Shown here: piece by piece, positions 52,179 through 60,905 of the stretch
Layout of the letters: every line of letters begins with the position of its first letter
Position numbering within the stretch: position 1 is the stretch's first letter
Assembly: GCF_003148625.1 (NCBI RefSeq)
Contig: NZ_QGGO01000005.1
Coordinates: 171,045 to 235,044, forward strand
DNA from: Arcicella aurantiaca
GTDB lineage: Bacteria; Bacteroidota; Bacteroidia; Cytophagales; Spirosomataceae
Direction of reading: 5' to 3'
Length of the DNA: 64,000 nt
The notes under the pieces: model-generated
Told to the model about the DNA's origin: nothing
What the model saw: only the letters and a program-made list of their open reading frames with translations
Database searches by the model: none
Translations under genes and position numbers: made by a program

Positions 52179-53270
52179 ATGCCAAAAGTCATAATATCAG
52201 GAGGAGGAACGGGCGGACACATTTACCCTGCCATTGCCATTGCCAATGCTTTAAAAGAAATCAACCCTGCCACTGAGATTCTTTTTGTGGGTGCAGAAGG
52301 TAAAATGGAGATGGAGAAAGTTCCAAAGGCGGGCTATAAAATTATCGGTTTACCCATTGCTGGTATCAATCGCTCTAACCTTTTGGCAAATATAAGTTTC
52401 CCGAAAAAATTAATTTCAAGTCTTTCAGAAGCTCGTGGAATTATCAAGGATTTCAAACCAGATGTTGCCGTTGGTGTAGGTGGTTATGCCTCTGGCCCTG
52501 TTTTGTTGGCAGCTTCTATGATGGATATTCCGTATTTGATTCAAGAACAAAATTCTTATGCAGGTGTAACCAATAAATTTCTCTCGAAAAGTGCGAGTAA
52601 AATCTGTGTGGCTTATCCAAAAATGGACGCCTTTTTCAACAAAGACAAAATCAAAATGACAGGAAATCCTGTTAGAAAAGATATTTTGGAAGTAAATTCA
52701 AAACGTGCAAAAGCTCTTGAACATTTTGGTTTATTATCAAGCAAAAAAACCGTTTTAGTTATTGGTGGAAGTCAGGGAGCAAGAACAATTAATGAAGCCA
52801 TTGATGCAGGACTCACAAATTTGGTCGGGGCAGGTTATCAAGTAGTTTGGCAAACAGGGAAATTATACATCGACCGTGCCAAGAAAACCGCTGAAGTATT
52901 TGAAGGTCAAGTTTTTGTTTCTGATTTTATTTATGAAATGGACTTAGCCTATGCCGTAGCCGATGTGGTGGTTTCTCGTGCAGGGGCATTATCTGTTTCT
53001 GAGTTATGTTTGGCGGCTAAACCTGCTATTTTAGTACCATTACCAACTGCCGCCGAAGACCACCAAACCATGAATGCCATGAGTTTAGTGAAAAACGATG
53101 CGGCTATTTTAGTAAAAGACGTTACCGCTCGTGAAGATTTAGTCAAGGCAACCATTTCATTATTGCAAGACCCAGAGAAACAGGCAATTCTCAGTAAAAA
53201 CATTCATGGTTTAGCCAAACCAGAAGCAGCCAGAGAAATAGCAGAAGAAGTTTTGAAATTGATAAAGTAA
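52179..53270 (+). CDS. murG: UDP-GlcNAc:undecaprenyl-PP-MurNAc-pentapeptide GlcNAc transferase
   Basis: A 363-residue peripheral inner-membrane glycosyltransferase that converts lipid I to lipid II. Marks are ISGGGTGGHIYPAIAIANAL, VGVGGYASGPVLLAA, LIQEQNSYAGVTNKFLSK, VIGGSQGARTINEAI, and SRAGALSVSEL with PLPTAAEDHQTMNA. Length typical. It is coupled to ftsW. It converges on nrdB across a long hairpin and a bidirectional terminator. Confidence 0.97.
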   Translation: MPKVIISGGGTGGHIYPAIAIANALKEINPATEILFVGAEGKMEMEKVPKAGYKIIGLPIAGINRSNLLANISFPKKLISSLSEARGIIKDFKPDVAVGVGGYASGPVLLAASMMDIPYLIQEQNSYAGVTNKFLSKSASKICVAYPKMDAFFNKDKIKMTGNPVRKDILEVNSKRAKALEHFGLLSSKKTVLVIGGSQGARTINEAIDAGLTNLVGAGYQVVWQTGKLYIDRAKKTAEVFEGQVFVSDFIYEMDLAYAVADVVVSRAGALSVSELCLAAKPAILVPLPTAAEDHQTMNAMSLVKNDAAILVKDVTAREDLVKATISLLQDPEKQAILSKNIHGLAKPEAAREIAEEVLKLIK

Positions 53271-53276
53271 TACGAG

Positions 53277-53402
53277 AATTAGACCACAGATTGTACTGAT
53301 TTAACAGATTTACACTGAGACGCAGTCGGAAAAATCAAAGAGAAATCATAACTCCATTAGGTGTAAAAATCTGTTTTATCCGTATTATCTGTGGTCTAAT
53401 TT
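53277..53402. repeat. Long imperfect intergenic hairpin
   Basis: AATTAGACCACAGAT...ACAGATTTACACT (53277-53315) pairs with AGGTGTAAAAATCTGTTTT...ATCTGTGGTCTAATT (53359-53402). About 40 bp per arm with a few mismatches. Confidence 0.75.
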
Positions 53403-53442
53403 TGTCTTGCGACAAATAGAAATAATAAAGTCCCGTTGAAAC

Positions 53443-53480
53443 AAAAAAGCCACAAATTTCGATAATTTGCGGCTTTTTTT
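53443..53480. terminator. Bidirectional terminator
   Basis: AAAAAAGCCACAAATT pairs with AATTTGCGGCTTTTTTT with one mismatch, between murG and nrdB. Confidence 0.8.
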
Positions 53481-53496
53481 ATTGAAATTATATTCT

Positions 53497-54480
53497 CTAA
53501 AAATCTTCGTCTAAAGAGAAAGACATTGATTCTTTCTCTGACATTACACCTGATTTTTGGTATTCTGCCACACGTTTTTCAAAGAAATTTGTTTTTCCTT
53601 GCAACGAAATCATTTCCATAAAGTCAAAAGGATTGGTTGCATTATATTGTTTTTGTAAACCTAAAGCTACTAACAAACGGTCAGCTACAAACTCAATGTA
53701 CTGGCACATCAACTCTGCGTTCATTCCAATTAATGACACAGGTAACGCATCTGTTACAAATTCCTTTTCAATCGTTACGGCATCAAGAATAATACTATAA
53801 ATATCTTTAGGGTCTAATTTATTCTGAACGTGGTCGGTATATAGGAGACAAGCGAAGTCACAGTGTAAACCTTCATCTCTTGAAATCAATTCGTTAGAGA
53901 AAGATAAACCTGGCATCAAACCACGTTTTTTCAACCAGAAAATTGAACAGAAAGAACCCGAAAAGAAAATTCCTTCAACGGCTGCAAAAGCGATAAGACG
54001 TTCTGCAAAATTCCCTTTTTCAATCCAACGTAAAGCCCAATCTGCCTTCTTTTTCACACATGGAATGGTGTCAACAGCACGTAACATTTTGTCTTTTTCT
54101 ACTGGATTTTTGATGTAAGTATCAATCAATAACGAGTATGTTTCTGAGTGAATATTTTCCATCATAATTTGAAAACCGTAGAAACATTTTGCCTCTGCAT
54201 ATTGAACTTCCGAAAGGAAATTCACTGCTAAATTTTCATTAACAATCCCATCAGAAGCTGCAAAAAATGCTAATACGTGTGAAATAAAATGTTTTTCCCC
54301 ATCATTCAAACGATTTTCCCAGTCGTTCAAATCTTGAGAAAGGTCTATTTCTTCAGCAGTCCAGAAAGAAGCTTCTGCTTTTTTGTAGAATTGCCAAATA
54401 TCATTTTGCTTGATAGGAAACAATACGAAGCGGTTGGGGTCTTCTACCAAAAGAGGCTCTACCAATGGAGTATTTGTCAT
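53497..54480 (-). CDS. nrdB: Class Ia ribonucleotide reductase beta subunit
   Basis: A 327-residue R2 protein. ATG 54480 ([23 protein letters not shown]) is chosen over upstream codons, since the family begins there. Metal-site residues are in [68 protein letters not shown]; the radical Tyr is the one in CFYGFQ. The whole middle section reads like the eukaryotic R2 ([21 protein letters not shown]) and so does the tail FSLDEDF. nrdA is not in the window. Confidence 0.96.
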   Translation of the reverse strand: MTNTPLVEPLLVEDPNRFVLFPIKQNDIWQFYKKAEASFWTAEEIDLSQDLNDWENRLNDGEKHFISHVLAFFAASDGIVNENLAVNFLSEVQYAEAKCFYGFQIMMENIHSETYSLLIDTYIKNPVEKDKMLRAVDTIPCVKKKADWALRWIEKGNFAERLIAFAAVEGIFFSGSFCSIFWLKKRGLMPGLSFSNELISRDEGLHCDFACLLYTDHVQNKLDPKDIYSIILDAVTIEKEFVTDALPVSLIGMNAELMCQYIEFVADRLLVALGLQKQYNATNPFDFMEMISLQGKTNFFEKRVAEYQKSGVMSEKESMSFSLDEDF

Positions 54481-54973
54481 GATTTTAGGAAGAATTTTTA
54501 GTTCTGTAACTGATGTTGGCTTAAAAGAAAAACTCTCACATTTGATATTACAATTCCTCAGAATCATAATATATTTTCAGTGAATATCAGAAAAAACTAA
54601 TGATTTAAAATTAAACTTACTTTGTATAAATTATATTAACGAAATTACAAATTTGACAGCTAATTAGGTTTTATTTTGGCTTAACTATTCATTTTTTTTG
54701 ATGAACTACTAATTTCCTGTACAAATGAAAACCTAATAAAATTTGGACAAAGAATTTTGGGCTGGAGTGTTAAGATATACTTCTATATTTACTATCTGAT
54801 AAAGTAAAATGTTTTGTATTTTGAAGATTATTTGTCAAATTTAGAAAGCAATCGCTTTAATTACTAATGATTTGTGTTGATTTTAATTCAGTGAATAAAA
54901 TAAACATTTTAAGTCTTCTTTAACGCTCATTTTAAGTATCTCATACTCAAACAATTCTCAACAAGTTAATAAA
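54481..54973. other. 493-bp gene-free gap
   Basis: Very AT-rich divergent region between nrdB and the SDR gene. I see no ORF, RNA gene or clear repeat. It should hold both promoters; no full TAnnTTTG box in a convincing position was found. Confidence 0.5.
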
Positions 54974-55738
54974 ATGATACAAAATTTTGCAGGAAAAGTC
55001 GCTCTCGTCACAGGTGCAGCATCTGGTCTGGGCAGAGCCACCGCTTTACTTTTTGCCCAACATCAAGCGAAAGTAATCGTTTCAGATATTGCTATTGATG
55101 ACGGACAAGAAACCGTTAAAATGATTCAAGAACAAGGAGGCGAAGCCACTTTTATAGAATGTAACGTCGCTGACGAAGAATCCGTTAACAATCTCATTTA
55201 CAAAACAATAGACATTTACAAGCGACTTGATTTTGGTATAAACAATGCTGGAATTGGCGGTTTGTGGACGTCAACTCATAAATATCCAACCGATAATTTT
55301 GAGAAAGTAATGGCTATCAATACCACTGGTGTTTTTATGTGTATGCGTGCAGAATTGGACGTGATGACCAAACAAGGTTTTGGCTCAATCGTGAATGTTT
55401 CGTCGGTGGCGGGTTTGTCGGGCTTCCCGAACAATATAGCTTATGCCGCCAGCAAACACGCCGTGGTAGGCATGACTAAATCGGCGGGCTTGGAGTATGC
55501 CAAGAAAGGAATTCGGGTCAATGCCGTTTGTCCAGTGTTCACCATTACGCCTTTGGTTACGGGAATGTTTGACGTAATTGGCGACGACATGAAAGATAAA
55601 TTAGAAGCCTCCATTCCGATGAAACGCTTTGGCAAACCAGAAGAAATTGCAGAGGCAATCGTATGGTTATGTTCAGACTCAGCGTCATTCATCACAGGTC
55701 ACGCCTTGCCAATTGATGGTGGTATGGTTGCGGGGTAA
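54974..55738 (+). CDS. Short-chain dehydrogenase/reductase
   Basis: A 254-residue classical SDR. The NAD(P) motif is VTGAASGLGRATALLF, the structural NNAG is at INNAGIGGL, and the catalytic Ser, Tyr and Lys are in VNVSSVAGLSGFPNNIAYAASKHAV (YxxxK). C-terminal FITGHALPIDGGMVAG is typical of glucose-1-dehydrogenase-like or FabG-like proteins. The Asp in VSDIAIDD after strand 2 suggests NAD rather than NADP. Substrate unknown. Confidence 0.92.
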   Translation: MIQNFAGKVALVTGAASGLGRATALLFAQHQAKVIVSDIAIDDGQETVKMIQEQGGEATFIECNVADEESVNNLIYKTIDIYKRLDFGINNAGIGGLWTSTHKYPTDNFEKVMAINTTGVFMCMRAELDVMTKQGFGSIVNVSSVAGLSGFPNNIAYAASKHAVVGMTKSAGLEYAKKGIRVNAVCPVFTITPLVTGMFDVIGDDMKDKLEASIPMKRFGKPEEIAEAIVWLCSDSASFITGHALPIDGGMVAG

Positions 55739-55747
55739 CTTTCTAAA

Positions 55748-55837
55748 TTGTGAGTTGTGAATTAGTGAATTGTATTTATTAAGGAAATCGAAACCTTAAT
55801 TCACATTTTTTCTAATTCACAACTCACTAATTCACCA
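55748..55837. repeat. Octamer inverted-repeat element
   Basis: Left TTGTGAGT, TGTGAATT, AGTGAATT (55748-55771); right 55812-55837, minus strand TGGTGAAT, TAGTGAGT, TGTGAATT. It ends at the stop codon of the next gene. A third short run of the same words lies at 56180-56205 next to that gene's start. Confidence 0.75.
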
Positions 55838-56176
55838 TTATTCTTCTCCATTCAAAATCACGACTTCATCAACGGAAGGATATTTTAGGAGTTTCGACAT
55901 ATCATTTTTCCAGAAATCTAAATCTAATAATTGACCTTTATCATCTTCAGTCAAAGTAATAACCACAGGAATACCGTCGGTATCAATGTATTCAACTTGT
56001 ATCAAATCTCCAACGTAACTATCAGGATTGTTATTCAAACTAATACTTCCCATTTTACCACCTTCGTATTCAAAAACATCTTCATTGATGGGATAATCAG
56101 CTAAATCTAAATTCAGGCTTTCTAATAAAAAAGTGATTAAAGCTTTTTCGTTGTCTCTTATTTTTCGGGTTTCCAT
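55838..56176 (-). CDS. Hypothetical protein, possibly DUF6984-like
   Basis: A 112-residue acidic protein. The opening METRKIRDNEKALITFLLESLNLDL resembles the RxxxxxEKxLI..LL start of DUF6984, but I cannot verify this. Repeats of the gtgaatt type stand at both its ends. No membrane helix or signal. Function unknown. Confidence 0.5.
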   Translation of the reverse strand: METRKIRDNEKALITFLLESLNLDLADYPINEDVFEYEGGKMGSISLNNNPDSYVGDLIQVEYIDTDGIPVVITLTEDDKGQLLDLDFWKNDMSKLLKYPSVDEVVILNGEE

Positions 56177-56272
56177 TTTTTATTTGTGATTTGTGAATTA
56201 GAATGTTGTTTTAATTTATTTGCAAAAGATAAACCATTTTAGCAATTCGCTTTATCGCAAATCGCTGTTCGC

Positions 56273-56899
56273 TTAGTTTAAAATTGCCAACTCCTTTTCT
56301 AAATTCACTCTTGCGTTTGCTTCAAATTTAAGATAAAATTCATCAGTTTTAAAAATTCGTTCCATTACTAAAAAGTGCTTCAAAACCTTCTTGCGACCAG
56401 CGTTATAAATCAAATCGGGATAAATGGCGTATTCTTTTCTAACGTTTTGATAATATTCAGAATACATTTCCCAAGACTGTCCCAAAACCGAAAGGTCGGC
56501 ATCGGTAAAAAAATTGGTATCAATATTTTCACTCAGAACGTGCGTTTTAGTCGCCATGATTTGAGTTTTGCAAAGCTCTATCATTTCCAACGGAACTCCG
56601 ATTGATTTCATTCGTTTTTCGGCTAAATCAGCACTTTTTTATTCATTATCCGACTTCAACGAATTGTAAATAACATCATGATAATACAGTGAAAAAAGCA
56701 CTACGTCCCAATTTGCTAATTGTGGTTTTATTTCCGTCAATTGTTGCCATAAATTTTCCAAATGATTCAGCGTATGATAATGTCTTTTTTTGTCGGAATA
56801 ATTACGCTCAATTTCAGCCCATAATTCAGTTATCAACTCCTGATTATTTGAGTATTTGGTCAGAAGGTCAATGAAAGTTTGTTTTAACATTTTTAGCAA
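56273..56899 (-). pseudogene. HD-domain phosphohydrolase with internal stop
   Basis: Two open stretches lie in the same frame: 56899-56639 (MLKMLKQTFIDLLTKY...HYHTLNHLENLW...YYHDVIYNSLKSDNE) and, right after TAA at 56639-56641, KSADLAEKRMKSIG...FFTDADLSVLG. Joined they give a 208-codon frame with the HD residues His, His-Asp and Asp of COG4339-type phosphohydrolases. One change, GAA to TAA, accounts for the break. It could be a real nonsense mutation, a read error or a readthrough site. The catalytic residues are all there. Confidence 0.78.
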
Positions 56900-56919
56900 G
56901 ATAGCGTATCCTTTTTTTG

Positions 56920-56927
56920 TACTTTTG
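56920..56927 (+). promoter_or_regulatory. -7 promoter box of PD-(D/E)XK gene
   Basis: TACTTTTG, matching TAnnTTTG, 24 bp before ATG 56952. Confidence 0.6.
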
Positions 56928-56951
56928 TAAATATACTATGCAATTTTACTT

Positions 56952-57596
56952 ATGGCAAAGAAAAAAGAATGGCGTGAAGGTGAAATGATTTTGACCTTCG
57001 GACTCACTAAGATAGACATTCCAAATACTACGGCACTTATGGAAGAGTGGCTTGACGTGTCCAATCCTAAGTTTGATAGTAGAGAGGAGGGAAATTTTGA
57101 ATATCTCACCCAAAAATTTTATAAAGTCAGTACATGGAGTGAAGAGGATTTGAAAATGAAATTTATTAGTCCTATTCTTGAATTAGGACTTGTGATGGAA
57201 GACCCAAATTTTGTTTCTTTTTTTGATAAAAAATTAGAAGCAAAAGTTAATGGCTATAATCTTTCAGTAAAAGCTGATTTTGTTATTGCTAAAGGATTAT
57301 TGGATTATATGATACGTCCATTTTTTCATTTTCAAGAGTATAAACCAGGAAAAAACCCAACAGGCGACCCAATGGCTCAACTATTAGAGGCGTTTCTGAT
57401 TGGGCAAGCGAACAATGATGACGATAAACCTCTGTATGGTTGCGAAGTAGTAGGAGCAAGCTGGCGATTTATTACAATGGAAAAACATACATACTGTGTT
57501 TCCAAAACATTTGATAGTACCGATAAAGAAGACCTTCTAAAAATAATAGCTATCCTAAGGAAATTTAGAGAAATATTAGAAACAAAACTGCTGTAA
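56952..57596 (+). CDS. PD-(D/E)XK nuclease-fold protein
   Basis: A 214-residue protein. Central stretch YNLSVKADFVIAKGLLDYMIRPFFHFQEYKPGKNPTGDPMAQLLEAFLIGQANN has the PD-(D/E)XK layout: Asp in KADFVI, then E-x-K in FQEYK, then a helix with QLLEAFLIGQ. It is like proteins often called hypothetical, or restriction-like, in Bacteroidota. It lies 36 bp before the UvrD-like helicase gene, so the two probably share a transcript and perhaps act together on DNA. Function unproven. Confidence 0.72.
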   Translation: MAKKKEWREGEMILTFGLTKIDIPNTTALMEEWLDVSNPKFDSREEGNFEYLTQKFYKVSTWSEEDLKMKFISPILELGLVMEDPNFVSFFDKKLEAKVNGYNLSVKADFVIAKGLLDYMIRPFFHFQEYKPGKNPTGDPMAQLLEAFLIGQANNDDDKPLYGCEVVGASWRFITMEKHTYCVSKTFDSTDKEDLLKIIAILRKFREILETKLL

Positions 57597-57598
57597 CT

Positions 57599-57614
57599 CG
57601 ATGCTTCGGCATCG
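57599..57614. repeat. CGATGC-TTCG-GCATCG hairpin
   Basis: Perfect 6-bp stem with a UUCG tetraloop just after the nuclease gene stop and 18 bp before the helicase ATG. It might be an RNA processing or stability site, or a REP relic; it lacks a T run. Confidence 0.5.
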
Positions 57615-57632
57615 GAAGTGAAAAGAAAATAA

Positions 57633-59963
57633 ATGGATTATTTACAAGGATTAAATCAACCGCAACAAGATGCGGTACAACATATTAGTGGCCCTTTGAT
57701 GATTATTGCGGGTGCAGGTTCGGGCAAAACACGAGTTCTGACTTATCGCACGGCTCATCTCATCGAAAAAGGCGTTGACCCTTTTCAAATTCTTCTCCTG
57801 ACTTTTACCAATAAAGCGGCAGGTGAAATGCGTGAGCGTATCGAAAAAGTGATTGGAAATGATGCCAAAAACCTCTGGATGGGTACTTTTCACTCAGTTT
57901 TTGCCAAAATTCTCCGTTTTGACGGCAAGCATTTAGGCTATACTTCCGACTTCTCTATTTATGATACCGACGACTCAAAATCACTTATCAGAAGTATTGT
58001 GAAAGAACGTGGTTTAGACGATAAAATCTACAAACCAAACGTAGTTTTCAATCGTATTTCGGGAGCAAAAAACCGTTTGATTGGTCCTGACGACTACATG
58101 AATAATCCTATCATTTCGGCAGATGATACAGCGGCGAAATTACCAGAAATGGGTAAACTTTATAAGATTTACGCCACTCGCTGTTTCCAAGCCAATGCGA
58201 TGGATTTTGATGATTTGCTCTTCAATACCAACTTACTTTTTCGTGACCATCCTGCGGTTTTGGATAAATATCAACGGAAATTCAAGTATGTTATGGTTGA
58301 TGAGTTTCAAGACACAAACGTTTCTCAATACCTGATTGTCAAGAAGTTGTCAGACATTTCACGTAATCTTTGTGTGGTGGGTGATGATGCACAGTCGATT
58401 TATGCTTTCCGTGGGGCAAGTATTGACAATATTTTGAATTTGGAGAAAGATTATCCCAACATGACCACCATTAAGTTGGAGCAGAATTACCGTTCTACCC
58501 AAAATATTGTGGAAGCCGCCAACTCAATTATTGCTAAAAACAAAAACCAATTAAAGAAAAACGTCTTTACAGAAAACGAAGAAGGTTCTTTGATTGAATT
58601 GATAAAGGCAAGTTCAGATAATGAAGAAGGACGTTTGGTTTCGACGCATATTTTTGAGTCGAAAATGAATTTAGGTTTACGAAATACTGATTTTGCTATT
58701 CTTTATCGAACCAACGCACAATCAAGAACTTTTGAAGAATCGCTCCGAAAACTCAATATCAAGTATCGAATTATCGGCGGACTTTCTTTCTATCAACGTC
58801 GTGAAATCAAGGATTTGTTAGCTTATTTCAGATTTGTGATTAACCAAAATGATGAAGAGGCTTTCAAACGAATTATCAATTTGCCCAAACGTGGTATTGG
58901 CGATACAACCATTGCTAAAATCACGATTACGGCAGCCGAACAACAAATTTCAGTTTGGGAAGTAGTCGCCAATATTCGTCAATATCAAGCAGGGCGTTTT
59001 GCGGATACCATTGAAGGTTTTGCAGACTTGATTAAGTCGTTCAAAATCATGGTTGAAAGTCAGAAAAAAGATGCTTACGAAGTGGCTTCGCACATTGCAA
59101 AATCATCGGGATTATTAAGAGAATTACACGATGATAAAACCGTAGAAGGACTTTCTCGCTACGAAAACGTGCAAGAATTATTGAACTCTATTAAAGAGTT
59201 TGTGGATAATCCCGACACAGGAACTGACGAGAAAAATTTAGCGACTTTCCTACAAAATGTGTCCTTAATGACCACCGCAGACGAAGACGACCCTGACGGA
59301 GACAACGACCGTGTAACGATGATGACCATTCACGGGGCGAAAGGTTTGGAGTTTAATCATGTGTATGTGGTAGGCATGGAAGAAGACCTTTTTCCAAGCC
59401 AAATGATGCTACAAAGTCGGGCAGATTTGGAAGAAGAACGTCGTTTGTTTTATGTAGCCATTACCCGTGCAGAAAAGAAATTGATGATGTCTTATGCTGA
59501 AACTCGTTATCAATGGGGACGCCTAAAACCTTGTGAACCAAGTCGTTTCTTAGATGAAATTGACCCCAAATATTTACAATTTGCCAAAAATATTCGTCGT
59601 GCCGTAGAAGATACTCAACGTTTGCCACAGGGCTTCGTGAGAATGTCGAACCGAGAACAAAAGATGCCTGATTTTAATACGCCAGATACCAAAACATCGG
59701 TGGCAAATTTAATCCGACCATCTACAAGCACTCGACCAGCCGTTACGGGAAGTGCCAATACTTACAAACCTTCGGCAGATTTCACTCCAAGCGATACCAA
59801 AAACTTAGCAGAAGGCGACCGAGTAGAACATTTGAAATTTGGATTTGGGAAAGTAAAAAAGATAGACACCAACGGCACCGACCGCAAAGCAATCATTCAG
59901 TTTGAAGGAACAATTGGCGAGAAAACGTTGCTTTTGAGCTTTGCGAAGTTGAGAATTTTATAA
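57633..59963 (+). CDS. UvrD/PcrA-like DNA helicase
   Basis: A 776-residue superfamily 1 helicase. Motifs in order: LNQPQQDAV (Q motif), GAGSGKT (I), FTNKAAGEM (Ia), VMVDEFQDTN (II), VVGDDAQSIYAFRGA (III), LEQNYRS (IV), MTIHGAKGLEF (V), and LFYVAITRAEKKLMM (VI). The C-terminal GDRVEHLKFGFGKVKKID is a Tudor-like domain as in PcrA, which binds RNA polymerase. Expected role: 3'-5' unwinding in excision repair and replication restart. It is coupled to a PD-(D/E)XK gene before it and an Rpn nuclease 3 bp after it. Confidence 0.93.
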   Translation: MDYLQGLNQPQQDAVQHISGPLMIIAGAGSGKTRVLTYRTAHLIEKGVDPFQILLLTFTNKAAGEMRERIEKVIGNDAKNLWMGTFHSVFAKILRFDGKHLGYTSDFSIYDTDDSKSLIRSIVKERGLDDKIYKPNVVFNRISGAKNRLIGPDDYMNNPIISADDTAAKLPEMGKLYKIYATRCFQANAMDFDDLLFNTNLLFRDHPAVLDKYQRKFKYVMVDEFQDTNVSQYLIVKKLSDISRNLCVVGDDAQSIYAFRGASIDNILNLEKDYPNMTTIKLEQNYRSTQNIVEAANSIIAKNKNQLKKNVFTENEEGSLIELIKASSDNEEGRLVSTHIFESKMNLGLRNTDFAILYRTNAQSRTFEESLRKLNIKYRIIGGLSFYQRREIKDLLAYFRFVINQNDEEAFKRIINLPKRGIGDTTIAKITITAAEQQISVWEVVANIRQYQAGRFADTIEGFADLIKSFKIMVESQKKDAYEVASHIAKSSGLLRELHDDKTVEGLSRYENVQELLNSIKEFVDNPDTGTDEKNLATFLQNVSLMTTADEDDPDGDNDRVTMMTIHGAKGLEFNHVYVVGMEEDLFPSQMMLQSRADLEEERRLFYVAITRAEKKLMMSYAETRYQWGRLKPCEPSRFLDEIDPKYLQFAKNIRRAVEDTQRLPQGFVRMSNREQKMPDFNTPDTKTSVANLIRPSTSTRPAVTGSANTYKPSADFTPSDTKNLAEGDRVEHLKFGFGKVKKIDTNGTDRKAIIQFEGTIGEKTLLLSFAKLRIL

Positions 59964-59966
59964 AAT

Positions 59967-60821
59967 ATGGCAAATCACTACGACCGAATTTTTAAAGAAA
60001 ATATCGAACCTATGATTCCCTTTATTGCCCGAAAATTGTTTGGAATAAAGGAAATAAAACAGTCGGAAGACATTAAAGATAAACTGCAATACACCCTTGA
60101 AAAAGAGGCTGATTATTTGCAGAGAATCATTCATCCCAATCCAGAAGACGACTATATTTTACACGTAGAATGTCAGGTAAAAGATGATAATGAAATGTTA
60201 TCTCGGATGTTATTGTACAGAGGTATTATTTACCATAAGTTCAAAATGCCTGTAAAACAATTTGTGTTTTATATTGGCAATGGTGTTTCTAAAATGCAAA
60301 CTTTTCTTGGACAAGAAGAATTAACTTACGCCTTTCATTTAAGAGATATTAACCATTTTAGTTATGAATCTTTTATAGCCTCAAATGTTCCAGAAGAAGT
60401 TGTATTGGCAATTTTGAGTGATTTTGATGGAGTAAAACCTGAGATAATTATCACGAAAATTATTGCTCGTTTACAGCAACTTACAGATAAAAAATTACGT
60501 TTAACCAAGTATGAAAAGCAATTGGAAATTTTATCAAAACTCCGTAAATTGCAGAAACAAACAATTCAAACAATCACAGAAATGGGCTGGGAATACGAAT
60601 TAGAAACAGATATTCGCTATCTTCAAGGAATTGAAAGAGGTGAGCAAAAAGGGATTGAAAGAGGCATTGAAAAAGGTATGCTACAAAAAGCGATTGAAAA
60701 AGATATTGAATTTGTTACAACGCTTTTAAAAACAACAGACTTTGATGTAAGTAGAATTGCAGAATTAACAAAAACATCAATTGAATTTGTTGAAAATATT
60801 AAGAAAAATTTAACGAAATAA
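59967..60821 (+). CDS. Rpn-family recombination-promoting nuclease/transposase-like
   Basis: A 284-residue protein. The start DRIFKENIEPMIPFIARKLFGI and the active-site pieces KEADYLQRIIHPNPEDDYILHVECQVKDDNEMLSRMLLYRG (Asp, ExQ) are those of Rpn/PD-(D/E)XK proteins. A repeat linker GIERGEQKGIERGIEKG joins it to a helical tail (DVSRIAELTKTSIEFVENIKK). Rpn proteins in E. coli promote recombination and are listed with transposases. A 3' remnant of a relative lies at 24230-24555. The 3-bp gap to the helicase suggests translational coupling. Confidence 0.88.
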   Translation: MANHYDRIFKENIEPMIPFIARKLFGIKEIKQSEDIKDKLQYTLEKEADYLQRIIHPNPEDDYILHVECQVKDDNEMLSRMLLYRGIIYHKFKMPVKQFVFYIGNGVSKMQTFLGQEELTYAFHLRDINHFSYESFIASNVPEEVVLAILSDFDGVKPEIIITKIIARLQQLTDKKLRLTKYEKQLEILSKLRKLQKQTIQTITEMGWEYELETDIRYLQGIERGEQKGIERGIEKGMLQKAIEKDIEFVTTLLKTTDFDVSRIAELTKTSIEFVENIKKNLTK

Positions 60822-60848
60822 AATAAACAATATCATCAAAATACTCAA

Positions 60849-60872
60849 GGTGTTACAGGCAACTGTGGCACC
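60849..60872 (+). terminator. Weak hairpin after Rpn gene
   Basis: GGTG(TT)ACAG-GCAA-CTGT(GG)CACC, followed by only a short T-rich stretch. Confidence 0.4.
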
Positions 60873-60905
60873 TTATTCTATTTTAAGGTATTTAATCACG
60901 TCACA

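Noticed and set aside
51030-53270. Complete dcw cluster
   Set aside because: Only ftsW and murG are present; a hairpin and nrdB follow instead of murC and ftsQ.
54481-54567. Longer nrdB start at 54567
   Set aside because: Residues above ATG 54480 ([13 protein letters not shown]) do not resemble R2 N-termini.
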